A DNA stretch of 64,000 bases from Pseudanabaena sp. M085S1SP2A07QC (GCA_020404895.1 JADBWK010000057.1:62001-126000), one strand, 5' to 3'; shown: positions 1 through 7,599, counted from the stretch's first letter. The notes: generated by a model not told the origin, from the letters alone. Numbers and translations: made by a program.

Positions 1-251
1 CCTTCACCATCACGATCACCGATTTGTTTGGCGATTACTAAAGCTTGCTGGTAAGACTCGATTGCATTTTGATACAGTCCTAGATTGTTATATGCAAGCC
101 CCAAACCGATCAATGAATACCCTTCTCCGTTAAGATCGCCGATTTGCTTGGAGATAGCTAAAGACTGTTGGTGGTACTGGTTGCTAAAGAGGTGATGAAT
201 AGCTATAATACTTATACAGTAATGATTCATGGTGATTGGGCAGCAAAACAT
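1..251 (-). pseudogene. TPR-repeat protein, 5'-truncated fragment (runs off window start)
   Basis: The minus strand from about 230 to 1 reads tetratricopeptide repeats, with phrases such as SLAISKQIGD, GLAYNNLGLY and QQALVIAKQIGDRDGEG, the 40-residue TPR pattern found in cyanobacterial Kinesin-light-chain-like and CHAT/STAND proteins. The frame is open past position 1, so the 3' end lies outside the window. Upstream the frame meets a stop just after 251, and only two poor ATGs (251 and 230) precede the repeats. There is no usual N-terminal domain, so the 5' end of the original gene appears lost. It may bind partner proteins if expressed, but I read it as a relic next to a recombination junction. 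Confidence 0.6.
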
Positions 252-352
252 GTGAAAAGCTTACCCAGAAATACTTTGAGTGACTCATCCCTCTTTAAAA
301 GTCCAGTGCCAAAAATAAAGAATCACATTTTTATTTACATTTTATCAAAAAT

Positions 353-1075
353 TCAAATATACATCTTCGCCTTTTCTAAATCGCTCGGAATATTAATCTC
401 AATCATTTTCTCTTCCGTTAGAGAAACAGTGATTGAATATCCATTTTCAATCACACGAAGTTGCTCTAGTCCTTCACAGATTTCTAAGCTTGAGGGATCA
501 AGCTTAGAGTATATTTCCAAAAATTCTCTTTGAAAAGCATACAATCCAAGGTGATGATAAACAGGAACAGAAACCACATGTCTATAATACGGAATTGGCG
601 AACGCGAGAAATATATTGCGTTGCCTTTATTGTTGCAGATCACTTTCACGACATTTGGATCATGGTACTCACAATCAATATCAAGAGGGCAGGCTAATGT
701 TGCCATGTTTGGAAGCTCTCCTCTCGTATAAGGACTAACAAGTAGCTCTAGCATTTTTGTAGTTACAAATGGCTGGTCGCATTGAATATTAGCAACAACA
801 TCAACGTCTAATGAACACTGCCTTGCTATTTCTGCAACTCTATCTGAACCTGTCATATTTTGTGCGCTTGTAAATACTGCTATGCCTCCAAAATCTTTGA
901 CACAGGACGCAACTTCATCACTATCTGTGGCAACAATAATATCTTCAAATATAGAGCTATTTTTAACGGACTGGTAAACCCAATAAACTATGGGATGATC
1001 TCCCAGAATCTGAAGCACTTTCCCCGGGAAACGCTTAGAGTTATATCTTGCTGGAATTACTGCAACAAACTTCAT
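353..1075 (-). CDS. kdsB: 3-deoxy-manno-octulosonate cytidylyltransferase (KdsB family)
   Basis: This 240-aa protein matches CMP-Kdo synthetases, which activate Kdo (or a related 3-deoxy-ulosonic acid) with CTP for surface glycan synthesis in the cytoplasm. The N-terminal nucleotide-binding signature PARYNSKRFPGK lies at residues 8-19 and the GSDR motif at 76-79. The metal-binding Asp is kept (D100), but the usual QGDEP motif reads QCDQP, with Gly to Cys and Glu to Gln changes. Length is close to the family norm (about 245-250). No other Kdo or nonulosonate genes are adjacent, so the true sugar substrate cannot be told from here. The gene stands alone between two truncated genes, which suggests insertion or rearrangement. 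Confidence 0.85.
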   Translation of the reverse strand: MKFVAVIPARYNSKRFPGKVLQILGDHPIVYWVYQSVKNSSIFEDIIVATDSDEVASCVKDFGGIAVFTSAQNMTGSDRVAEIARQCSLDVDVVANIQCDQPFVTTKMLELLVSPYTRGELPNMATLACPLDIDCEYHDPNVVKVICNNKGNAIYFSRSPIPYYRHVVSVPVYHHLGLYAFQREFLEIYSKLDPSSLEICEGLEQLRVIENGYSITVSLTEEKMIEINIPSDLEKAKMYI

Positions 1076-1109
1076 ATGCTCAGTTGTAATATGGCTTGTC
1101 TCAGTGTAA

Positions 1110-2006
1110 CTCTTAACCAGTGACTATTTACCCGTATACATCGACCTCCAAAGCCAATCCGCCAGCCAAAGCGAAGCCGACTTTTGCTTCACCATCGTTC
1201 GCGCCATCCACCGCGATGCCCGTAGCCAACAGGTACTCCTACCCACCCCACCCAAACGCGAAGAATTTCGCCTCAGCCCCTACACCCAACTCGAAGACTG
1301 GCTCGACACCACCCTAACCCAACTAGGCGACAGACGCATCCTCCTAAATATCGATGAATTTGAAGCGATCGGAACAGCAATGGAACAGGGACGCATTAGC
1401 ACCAATCTCTTTGACGAACTCCGCAGCCTCATCCAACATTGGGATCGCCTCAGTTTCCTCTTCTCTGGAGTCCAAACCCTAGACGAACTCGGAACCAACT
1501 GGAGCAGCTACTTCATTAGCGCCATGCCCATCGAGATGACCTACCTCAACCCCAACGAAGCCAGAGAACTACTCCTAAATCCCGATCCCGAATTCACCCT
1601 CGAATACGACACAGGCATCGTTGACCAAATTCTCAGCCTCACCCGTTGCCATCCCTACCTCCTCCAACTCCTCGGCTGGGTACTCGTGCAACTAGCCAAC
1701 ACCACCCACACCCAACTCGTCACCCCCACTCTCCTCCAATCCGCCATCCCCGAAGCCTACATCAACGGCATCGGCTACTTCACCAACGTTTGGGAACAAT
1801 TCACAGGCACATCCCCCACTGAAATCACCGCAGGTCAACAACAACTCCTAGCCCTAGCCCAAGGACAACAACCCCACCCCACCAATGAGTCAGCCCAAAA
1901 ATCCCTACAAAGAATGCTCCGCTATCACATTATCGAAAAAATCAACAACCAATACAAATTTGAAGTCCCCTTAATCGAACGTTGGGTCAGAGAGAAGTCA
2001 AACTGA
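1110..2006 (+). pseudogene. AAA/STAND-type ATPase, C-terminal remnant
   Basis: An open frame of about 298 codons starts directly after a stop at 1107-1109 and has no ATG until 1380. The part before 1380 is plainly coding and in the same frame (for example DYLPVYIDLQSQSAS, then FCFTIVRAI). A Walker-B-like segment, RRILLNIDEFEAI, lies near 1325-1365, followed by a sensor-like FLFSGVQTLDEL and a winged-helix-like tail ending LRYHIIEKINNQYKFEVPLIERWV. The Walker A P-loop and everything N-terminal are absent, so the ATPase fold is incomplete and the gene is probably dead. The break lies about 35 bp from the start of kdsB. A short product from ATG 1380 is possible but would lack nucleotide binding. 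Confidence 0.7.
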
Positions 2007-2014
2007 ATATTTGT

Positions 2015-2044
2015 TAGCCTATGGCAAAATATGAAAGTAGCGAT
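2015..2044 (+). repeat. Dispersed cassette repeat, copy A
   Basis: The core ATGGCAAAATATGAAAGTAG is identical to copy B at 2864-2901. It ends 33 bp before the HicB-like start. Confidence 0.65.
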
Positions 2045-2077
2045 AATACATTTATGCCAGCAAAAACAAGGTAATCA

Positions 2078-2284
2078 ATGAACGAGATCATGTTTATTAT
2101 CGAAGATGCCGATGAAGGCGGATACATTGCCCGTGCTTTAGGCGCATCTATTTTCACAGAAGCCGATTCTTTAGAAGAGTTATATGAGCTAATCCGTGAT
2201 GCAGTTCGTTGTCATTTCGATGAAGTTGTTTTGCCGAAAATAATTCGTTTGCACTTTATTCGCGAAGAAGTTATTGCTGTATGA
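2078..2284 (+). CDS. HicB-like antitoxin
   Basis: This 68-aa protein has the partial RNase-H-like fold signature of HicB-type antitoxins (FIIEDADEGGYIARALG, then a helix with EELYELIRDAVRCHF). It would bind and neutralise the HicA-type mRNA interferase encoded next to it. The stop codon overlaps the start of the HicA-like gene (ATGA at 2281-2284), giving translational coupling. It lacks the C-terminal DNA-binding domain of long HicB proteins, which is usual for the short cyanobacterial form. A dispersed repeat lies just upstream and may carry the promoter. Confidence 0.75.
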   Translation: MNEIMFIIEDADEGGYIARALGASIFTEADSLEELYELIRDAVRCHFDEVVLPKIIRLHFIREEVIAV

Positions 2285-2526
2285 GAATACCCCGCGATAT
2301 TTCAGGTGCAGATTTAGTCAAATTGCTGAGCAAATTTGGCTATGAAAACACCCGTCAAACTGGTAGCCATATGCGTCTCACTACTCAACAAAATGGCGAA
2401 CATAACGTTACAATCCCCTATCACAATCCTTTGCGAGTCGGCACTCTATCGGCAATCCTAGCTGATATCGCTAATCATTTTGGCTTGACAAAAGATGAAC
2501 TAATCCGCAGATTATTTGAACGATAG
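2281..2526 (+). CDS. HicA-like toxin (YcfA family mRNA interferase)
   Basis: This 81-aa protein is typical of HicA/YcfA: a double-stranded-RNA-binding-like fold with the catalytic-His context RQTGSHMRL at about residues 27-35 and the terminal DELIRRL helix. HicA toxins cut mRNA and are blocked by HicB. The full family length is present and the key His (GSH) is intact, so the pair looks functional. It overlaps the antitoxin by 4 nt. Confidence 0.8.
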   Translation: MRIPRDISGADLVKLLSKFGYENTRQTGSHMRLTTQQNGEHNVTIPYHNPLRVGTLSAILADIANHFGLTKDELIRRLFER

Positions 2527-2551
2527 ACTATTTTGCCGCACCCACATTTTT

Positions 2552-2863
2552 ATGCCTTACATTCCCACCCATCGTCCACCGACCCATCCTGGGGAAATGC
2601 TCCTAGAAGAATTTCTATCGCCATATAGCCTAACCCAGCGACAACTAGCCGACGCGATCCATGTCCCATACCAAAGGATCAACGAAATCGTCAACTGTCG
2701 GCGTGGCATTACTCCCAGCACCGCCCTACGCTTAGGAAAATTCTTCTCCACTTCACCAGACTTCTGGATGAACCTACAACAATCTTGGGATTTGTATCAC
2801 GCCCAATTAACAGAAAGCACTGACTTATCCGTAATTCAACCTTTATCTTTAGCCGCCAGTTAA
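2552..2863 (+). CDS. HigA-type antitoxin (XRE-family HTH), orphan
   Basis: About 103 aa from the ATG at 2552. I prefer this start because the HigA N-terminus (RPPTHPGEMLLEEFL) follows it directly, while the upstream start would overlap hicA. A helix-turn-helix (TQRQLADAIHVPYQRINEIVNCRRG) and the HigA tail (FFSTSPDFWMNLQQSWDLY) are complete. HigA proteins bind DNA and neutralise HigB RNases encoded immediately upstream. Here the upstream neighbour is HicA, and I see no HigB frame, so the antitoxin is an orphan. It might have been captured as an anti-toxin or may act only as a regulator. Confidence 0.8.
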   Translation: MPYIPTHRPPTHPGEMLLEEFLSPYSLTQRQLADAIHVPYQRINEIVNCRRGITPSTALRLGKFFSTSPDFWMNLQQSWDLYHAQLTESTDLSVIQPLSLAAS

Positions 2864-2901
2864 CAGCGATCGCTAGATGGCAAAATATGAAAGTAGCGAT
2901 C
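2864..2901 (+). repeat. Dispersed cassette repeat, copy B
   Basis: This 38-nt repeat begins with an HIP1-containing CAGCGATCGCTAGATGGC and ends in TAGCGATC. It differs from copy C (3394-3431) at one base and ends 22 bp before the DUF433 antitoxin start. Confidence 0.8.
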
Positions 2902-2923
2902 TTAGTAACAAGAGACTAGCACA

Positions 2924-3250
2924 ATGGCTTTAAAAGAATTACAAACCCAGTTACTTGCTCTCTCCTCTGTAGAGAAAGCACAAGCAATTCAATTTCTACT
3001 GCAAAACCTTACCTATAGCTTGCAAGGAATTGAAAAAACGGCGGGTGTATGTGGTGGTGATGCTTGTATTCGGAGTACGCGCATTCCCGGCTGGTTACTA
3101 GTCAGCTATCGCCAGCAAGGAACAAGTGATGCAAAAATCCTAGACGCATATCCATCTCTAACAGCGATCGATTTAGCAAATGCTTGGATCTATACAGAAG
3201 CTCATCCAGAAGAAATCGAAATAGCCATTCGCAGAAACGAGGAAGATTAG
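2924..3250 (+). CDS. DUF433 antitoxin
   Basis: This 108-aa protein has the DUF433 signature (CGGDACIRSTRIPGWLLVSYRQQGTSDAKILDAYPSL split over residues 43-80). DUF433 proteins are the antitoxin half of VapBC-like modules whose partner is usually a DUF5615 PIN-like nuclease. The expected partner begins 3 bp downstream at 3254 but is truncated (see next feature). The antitoxin itself looks complete. Its N-terminal helix is followed by the winged-helix-like DUF433 domain. Confidence 0.75.
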   Translation: MALKELQTQLLALSSVEKAQAIQFLLQNLTYSLQGIEKTAGVCGGDACIRSTRIPGWLLVSYRQQGTSDAKILDAYPSLTAIDLANAWIYTEAHPEEIEIAIRRNEED

Positions 3251-3253
3251 CAA

Positions 3254-3346
3254 ATGGCTCGACTTTACGCTGTCGAACAGTTTCCGATACATGAAACAGT
3301 CATAACTTTTGAGTCACTCTCTCTCAGGGCTGCTTTTAAGAGTTAA
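3254..3346 (+). pseudogene. Truncated DUF5615 PIN-like toxin
   Basis: The frame opens with MARLYAVEQFP, close to the normal DUF5615 start (MARLYADEQFP with an acidic residue; here Asp has become Val). After about 11 residues it loses any resemblance to the family and stops after 30 codons. The spacing from the antitoxin is the usual toxin position. I read this as a 3'-deleted toxin gene left behind an intact antitoxin. The catalytic acidic residues of PIN-like enzymes are missing. Confidence 0.6.
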
Positions 3347-3393
3347 TCGGCAAAAATAAACCTAAATAATGTTTTCAGCATAATGACCATGAC

Positions 3394-3431
3394 CAGCGAT
3401 CGCTAGATGGCAAAATATGAAAATAGCGATC
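3394..3431 (+). repeat. Dispersed cassette repeat, copy C
   Basis: 37 of 38 bases match copy B. It ends 28 bp before the ATG at 3460 of the DUF1016 gene. Confidence 0.8.
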
Positions 3432-3459
3432 GCCATTGCAAAATTCCATTCTCAGATTT

Positions 3460-4497
3460 ATGCCTAATCAAATTGTCCTCGCAGACTACGAGCAACTATT
3501 GCGAGAACTAAAAAATCGCATACGTTCAGCGCAAATCAAAGCAGCCTTAGCCGTAAACCGAGAATTGGTATTACTCTATTGGCAAATCGGGCGCGAAATT
3601 TTGCAGCGACAGGGGCAAGAGGGCTGGGGAACCAAGGTAATCGATCGCCTAGCCAAAGACCTCAAACAATAATTTCCCGAAATGATGGGCTTCTCGTCTC
3701 GCAACCTAAAATATATGCGATCGTTTGCCGAGACTTGGACAGACGAACAAATAGTGCAGCAACTTGCTGCACAAATTCCTTGGTTTCATAATTGCATTCT
3801 GCTCGACAAGGTAAAGTCAAAACCAGAGCGCATTTGGTACATCCAACAAGCGATCGCTAATGGTTGGAGTCGCGCCGTATTGGAACACCAGATCGAGACA
3901 AAACTCTATCAACGTCAGGGCAAAGCAATTACCAATTTTGAGTTAACCTTGCCCCAGCCACAATCTGATTTAGCCCAACAACTGATTAAAGATCCCTACG
4001 CATTTGATTTCTTAACTTTGGCGCAAAATGTACAAGAGAGAGAGCTAGAGAAAGCTTTACTCGATCGCATTCGTAGCTTCTTATTGGAACTTGGGACAGG
4101 ATTTGCTTTTGTTGGTAGTCAGTACCATTTGGAAGTAGGCGGCGATGATTTTTATATTGACCTCTTGTTTTACCATCTGAAACTGCGCTGCTACATTGTC
4201 ATTGACCTAAAGACGACAAATTTCAAGCCAGAATATTCAGGCAAAATGAGCTTTTATGTATCGGTAGTCGATGATTTACTGCGGCATCCTGACGATAAAC
4301 CGACAATTGGCATCATCTTGTGCAAGTCACGAAATCAAACAGTCGCGGAATACGCGCTACGAGATGTAAACAAACCCATTGCAGTTTCTCAATACAAGCA
4401 CGAGTTACCAGCATCTTTGCAGAATGTCTTACCAAGCATCGAACAATTAGAAGCAGAGTTAGCAACGATTGAAATGATAGAAAGCGATCGCCTATGA
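3460..4497 (+). pseudogene. DUF1016 (YhcG-type) PDDEXK nuclease split by a nonsense codon
   Basis: The N-terminal DUF1016_N domain (residues 1-70: LLRELKNRIRSAQIKAAL, LVLLYWQIGREIL, VIDRLAKDLKQ) and the PDDEXK nuclease domain (3682-4497: FVGSQYHLEVGGDDFYIDLLFYH, then YIVIDLKT) lie in the same frame. They are separated only by TAA at 3670-3672, where the family has a Glu in KQEFPEM. One G-to-T change would explain it, and no frameshift is present. DUF1016 proteins occur near restriction and toxin loci and their role is poorly known. The C-terminal part could be re-initiated at the ATG at 3682. Either the gene is recently inactivated or two products are made. Confidence 0.8.
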
Positions 4498-4515
4498 CAA
4501 AATTGACATAGCGAC
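4484..4515 (+). repeat. Degenerate cassette repeat, copy D
   Basis: GCGATCGCCTATGACAAAAT followed by TAGCGA resembles copies A-C with several substitutions. It overlaps the end of the DUF1016 gene and precedes the ABC permease. Confidence 0.35.
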
Positions 4516-4539
4516 TTATCTCTCACTCACTCATTAGCT

Positions 4540-5412
4540 TTGATATCTACACCAATACTCACGTCACTATTTGCTCAACTTCCTATCTGGCAATGGATCA
4601 CTGAGCCGCTTGCGCTGGAATTTATGCGAAATGCCCTAATTGCAGGTGGCTTAGCAGGAATTATTTGTCCAGCGATCGGTTGCTTTTTGATCGTGCAGCG
4701 GATGGCATTACTAGGCGATGTGATTACGCATACAGTGATGCCAGGGATGGCGATCGCCTTTTTTTGGCGTATTGATGTCACGATCGGGGCATTTATATCG
4801 GGGATTGGGAGTGCATTTTTGATTGCATGGTTGCGATCGCAGACTCGCGTTAAGGTTGATGCGGCGATGGCGTTAACTTCTTCGAGCTTTTTTGCGATCG
4901 GGATTTTGTTGATCTCATTGCTGAAAATCAAGATTGATCTGCATGGCTTTTTGTTTGGCGATATTCTTAGCGTTTCCCAGACTGATACGATTCGAGCAGG
5001 AATAATTACCGTGATCGTGCTGGCTGCGATCGCGATGTTTTATAAGCAATTATTGTTTTATACCTTTGATCGGATTGGTGCGCAGGCTTTGGGATTGCCA
5101 GTTAATCTGATCTATTTGGGATTAATGGCGGGAGTAACTTTGACGATTATTGCCAGTATGCAAACGATGGGTGTGGTGTTGGTGGTGTCACTATTAGTTG
5201 GCCCCGCGATTACCGCCTATTTATTAGTAAAGGAATTGCATCAGATGATTTTTGTGGGTTCTGGTTTAGGCGTTACGGCAAGTGCGATCGGTTTATATGC
5301 CAGTTACTATTTGAATTTGCCTTCGGGCCCTGCGATCGTTTTAGCAGTGCTGATCTTATTTTTATTGACCTTAGTTTTTAGTCCCAGTCAAGGCTTACTC
5401 ACAAGCAAATAA
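4540..5412 (+). CDS. Mn/Zn ABC transporter permease (MntB/ZnuB family)
   Basis: This 290-aa membrane protein has the ABC-3 permease pattern: an opening ALIAGGLAGIICPAIGCFLIVQRMALLGD, the conserved HTVMPGMAIAF, and about seven to eight hydrophobic helices to the end. The family forms the channel of periplasmic-binding-protein-dependent Mn2+ or Zn2+ importers in the inner membrane. A TTG at 4540 is the only start that keeps the full N-terminus. The usual ATPase and binding protein are not adjacent, so partners must be encoded elsewhere or the gene is a second permease. The metal cannot be decided from sequence. A strong terminator follows. Confidence 0.85.
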   Translation: MISTPILTSLFAQLPIWQWITEPLALEFMRNALIAGGLAGIICPAIGCFLIVQRMALLGDVITHTVMPGMAIAFFWRIDVTIGAFISGIGSAFLIAWLRSQTRVKVDAAMALTSSSFFAIGILLISLLKIKIDLHGFLFGDILSVSQTDTIRAGIITVIVLAAIAMFYKQLLFYTFDRIGAQALGLPVNLIYLGLMAGVTLTIIASMQTMGVVLVVSLLVGPAITAYLLVKELHQMIFVGSGLGVTASAIGLYASYYLNLPSGPAIVLAVLILFLLTLVFSPSQGLLTSK

Positions 5413-5441
5413 AAAGCGGCGCATCGCGCCGCTTTTTATTT
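5407..5441 (+). terminator. Intrinsic terminator of the ABC permease gene
   Basis: A perfect 16-bp stem (AAATAAAAAGCGGCGC) with a 3-nt ATC loop ends in a T-rich tract. It works in either direction. Confidence 0.85.
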
Positions 5442-5443
5442 TT

Positions 5444-5478
5444 CTATAAAAGGCAGCGCATCGCGCTGCCTTTTATAG
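5444..5478 (-). terminator. Intrinsic terminator of the convergent small gene
   Basis: A perfect 16-bp stem (CTATAAAAGGCAGCGC) with an ATC loop lies next to the stop codon of the minus-strand gene. It is nearly a copy of the adjacent terminator in design. Confidence 0.8.
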
Positions 5479-5485
5479 TTTTGAT

Positions 5486-5785
5486 TTATGCTTCGGTTGT
5501 TTCTTCGGGTGCGCTTTCTTCAGACGCTTCAGCTACTTCAGCAATAACTTCTTCCACGACTGGTTGCGGTTTGGTTGGCTTGGGTCCCCTGACCAAAGCG
5601 AGATTTACGGGAGCTTTGACTTCTTCGTCCCTTCCGCCTCTTTTATCTCTCTTGCCTTTACTACCATCACGGCCATCACGGCTAGAACGCTTTTTGTCGG
5701 AGTCGTCAGACTGTCTCGCGCTAGTATTCTCGCTGCCTTCGGGCGTAGGTTGACGGTCTGCTTTTTTGATAGGACGTTCTACCAT
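5486..5785 (-). CDS. Small, highly charged low-complexity protein
   Basis: 99 aa from the ATG at 5785. The first half is rich in Lys, Arg, Asp and Ser (SDDSDKKRSSRDGRDGSKGKRDKRGGRD) and the second half is Pro/Glu/Ala-rich and acidic. No fold is recognisable, and it is probably disordered. Basic and acidic halves suggest nucleic-acid or protein binding, but this is only inference. A longer in-frame ORF reaches upstream to 5914, but the region above 5785 lacks coding character. It ends in its own terminator and is convergent with the permease gene. Confidence 0.6.
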   Translation of the reverse strand: MVERPIKKADRQPTPEGSENTSARQSDDSDKKRSSRDGRDGSKGKRDKRGGRDEEVKAPVNLALVRGPKPTKPQPVVEEVIAEVAEASEESAPEETTEA

Positions 5786-6006
5786 TGTTAAATTCCTGAT
5801 TAACTTGATGTATTTGTATCCTAGCCTGTTTGGGCATACTCTCACGAACAAAACTAGAAAGGACGCGAAGCGCCCCCATAAAACCCTAAAAATAGAGATG
5901 GCGCGAAACGCCACCTCTACTTTTAGTTAGAAATTTAATTTGTGATCGCATCAAAATCATGGATCTATTTTCTATCCCTAACGTTATCGATAGACTTAGA
6001 GATTCC

Positions 6007-6049
6007 GTAGTTAGGAATACAAAATCACAGTTTGACTAGCACTTAATCT
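6007..6049 (+). promoter_or_regulatory. NtcA-activated promoter of the monooxygenase gene
   Basis: GTA at 6007-6009, eight bases, TAC at 6018-6020 is the consensus NtcA box. A -10 element TAATCT at 6044-6049 follows after 23 nt, the class II NtcA promoter geometry. The start codon is at 6085. The same arrangement recurs at 7462-7504. Confidence 0.75.
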
Positions 6050-6084
6050 CAAATCATTCTAAGCAATGATTAAGAAGTTAGCCA

Positions 6085-7365
6085 ATGACAAATCACTATC
6101 CCGTTGTAATTGTTGGTGGTGGTCAGGCGGGTCTATCCATGAGCTATTGCTTAAAGGAAAGAGACTTAGACCATATAGTTTTTGAGAAAAATCAAATTGC
6201 GAATGCATGGCGATCGCAGCGTTGGGATTCCTTTTGTTTGGTAACTCCAAATTGGCAATGTCAGCTTCCTGGATATCCCTATAAAGGTAATGAACCAGAA
6301 GGTTTCATCAAAAAAGATGAAATCGTTGCCTATATCGAAAATTACGCGCGATCCTTTAATCCCCCGATTAAGGAAGGCGTGGAAGTACTAAATTTGCGAC
6401 GAGGCGATCGCGGTATCTTTGAAGTAACAACGAGTATTGGTGATTACACTGCCGATCAGGTCGTAGTAGCCGCAGGTGCATACCATCAGCCCAAGATTCC
6501 TAAAATCTCGGAGCGCTTGCCAGACCATATTTTGCAGGTGCATTCCTCAAAATACAAAAATCCTGAATCTCTTCCCGAAGGTGCGGTTTTGGTAATTGGT
6601 ACTGGTCAATCGGGTTGTCAAATTGCCGAAGATTTACATCTGGCAGGGCGCAAAGTGCATCTATGTGTCGGTAGTGCGCCGCGATCGCCCCGTCGTTATC
6701 GCGGTAAGGATGCGGTGGAATGGCTAGATCTGATGGGATATTATGACCTATCGATTGATCAGCATCCCCAAAAAGAGAAGGTGCGGAGCAAAGCTAACCA
6801 CTACCTCACAGGTCGCGATGGTGGTCGCGAGATTGATTTACGGCGTTTTGCTCTAGAAGGAATGCAACTCCACGGCAGATTAAAAAATATTGCTAGCAAT
6901 AAATTGGAATTTTTCAATGACCTTAAGCAAAATCTTGATGGTGCAGATGCAGTTTCCGAGAGTATTAAGAAAACGATTGATAATTTTATTGCTAAAAATA
7001 ATCTTGATGCACCCCTTGAGACTCCCTATCAACCCGTCTGGCAACCAGCAATGGATATTCCCGATCTAGATTTGGCTGAGGCGAATATTACAACCGTGAT
7101 CTGGTGTACAGGCTTTCAATCAGACTTCAGTTGGATCGAGATTCCCGTATTTGATGGCAAGGGTTACCCCTGTCACGATCGCGGTGTGACGGATATCAAA
7201 GGGCTGTACTTTTTAGGATTACCTTGGCTCTATACATGGGGTTCGGGCAGATTCTCAGGAGTTGCTAGAGATGCGACTTATCTCGCTGATTACATCATGG
7301 CGCGACGCAAGGTTTCCCATGCGAGCGATTGGACTGTAGTAAACGAGTTTTTGCTCGGTTCATGA
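6085..7365 (+). CDS. Flavin-dependent monooxygenase, MSMEG_0569 type, of a nitrilase (Nit1) cluster
   Basis: This 426-aa protein has an FAD Rossmann motif at residues 8-16 (VIVGGGQAG) and a second dinucleotide motif for NADPH around 170-180 (VLVIGTGQSG), as in class B flavoprotein monooxygenases and putative flavoprotein involved in K+ transport (CzcO/YUCCA-like). Members of this subfamily travel with nitrilase-radical SAM-GNAT clusters. The likely role is oxidation of a small nitrogen-containing intermediate, but the substrate is unknown. It is in its own transcription unit with an NtcA promoter 36-78 bp upstream. The C-terminal WCTGFQSDFSWI segment is the conserved FAD-proximal motif. Confidence 0.85.
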   Translation: MTNHYPVVIVGGGQAGLSMSYCLKERDLDHIVFEKNQIANAWRSQRWDSFCLVTPNWQCQLPGYPYKGNEPEGFIKKDEIVAYIENYARSFNPPIKEGVEVLNLRRGDRGIFEVTTSIGDYTADQVVVAAGAYHQPKIPKISERLPDHILQVHSSKYKNPESLPEGAVLVIGTGQSGCQIAEDLHLAGRKVHLCVGSAPRSPRRYRGKDAVEWLDLMGYYDLSIDQHPQKEKVRSKANHYLTGRDGGREIDLRRFALEGMQLHGRLKNIASNKLEFFNDLKQNLDGADAVSESIKKTIDNFIAKNNLDAPLETPYQPVWQPAMDIPDLDLAEANITTVIWCTGFQSDFSWIEIPVFDGKGYPCHDRGVTDIKGLYFLGLPWLYTWGSGRFSGVARDATYLADYIMARRKVSHASDWTVVNEFLLGS

Positions 7366-7370
7366 CTACC

Positions 7371-7390
7371 TATCGAAATCGATAGGTAAG
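7371..7390 (+). terminator. Short hairpin after the monooxygenase gene
   Basis: A 9-bp stem (ACCTATCGA / TCGATAGGT) with a 2-base loop lies just after the stop codon. It has no clear T-tract, so terminator function is uncertain. Confidence 0.35.
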
Positions 7391-7461
7391 CGATCGCATT
7401 TTGATAATTTCTCAAAGAAAGCGATCGCCTTCCTGTCGATAAAGATAGAGTTCTCTTTTTC

Positions 7462-7504
7462 GTAACCAGAGATACAAAATAGAACCTTGTCTAACAACTA
7501 ATCT
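7462..7504 (+). promoter_or_regulatory. NtcA-activated promoter of the sll0783-like operon
   Basis: GTAACCAGAGATAC at 7462-7475 is a perfect GTA-N8-TAC box. TAATCT at 7499-7504 follows after 23 nt as the -10. The first start codon is 7796, so the leader would be about 285 nt and contains a repeat element. Confidence 0.75.
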
Positions 7505-7599
7505 GGCTTCAAGTTCTTAGTTAGATATAAGCTTTTAGCTTTTAGCTTTTAGCACTTGTCAGATTATTTAGACATTAGAAACTATTTGAGAATTGTCTA

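Noticed and set aside
168-533. Plus-strand ORF of 121 codons
   Set aside because: It is antisense to kdsB and the TPR fragment; the minus strand has recognisable protein motifs, the plus strand does not.
1120-1317. Plus-strand ORF rich in Pro, Ala and Ser
   Set aside because: It is an out-of-frame reading of the ATPase remnant, whose correct frame has family motifs.
4575-4931. Minus-strand ORF of 118 codons
   Set aside because: Antisense shadow of the ABC permease gene with no family resemblance.
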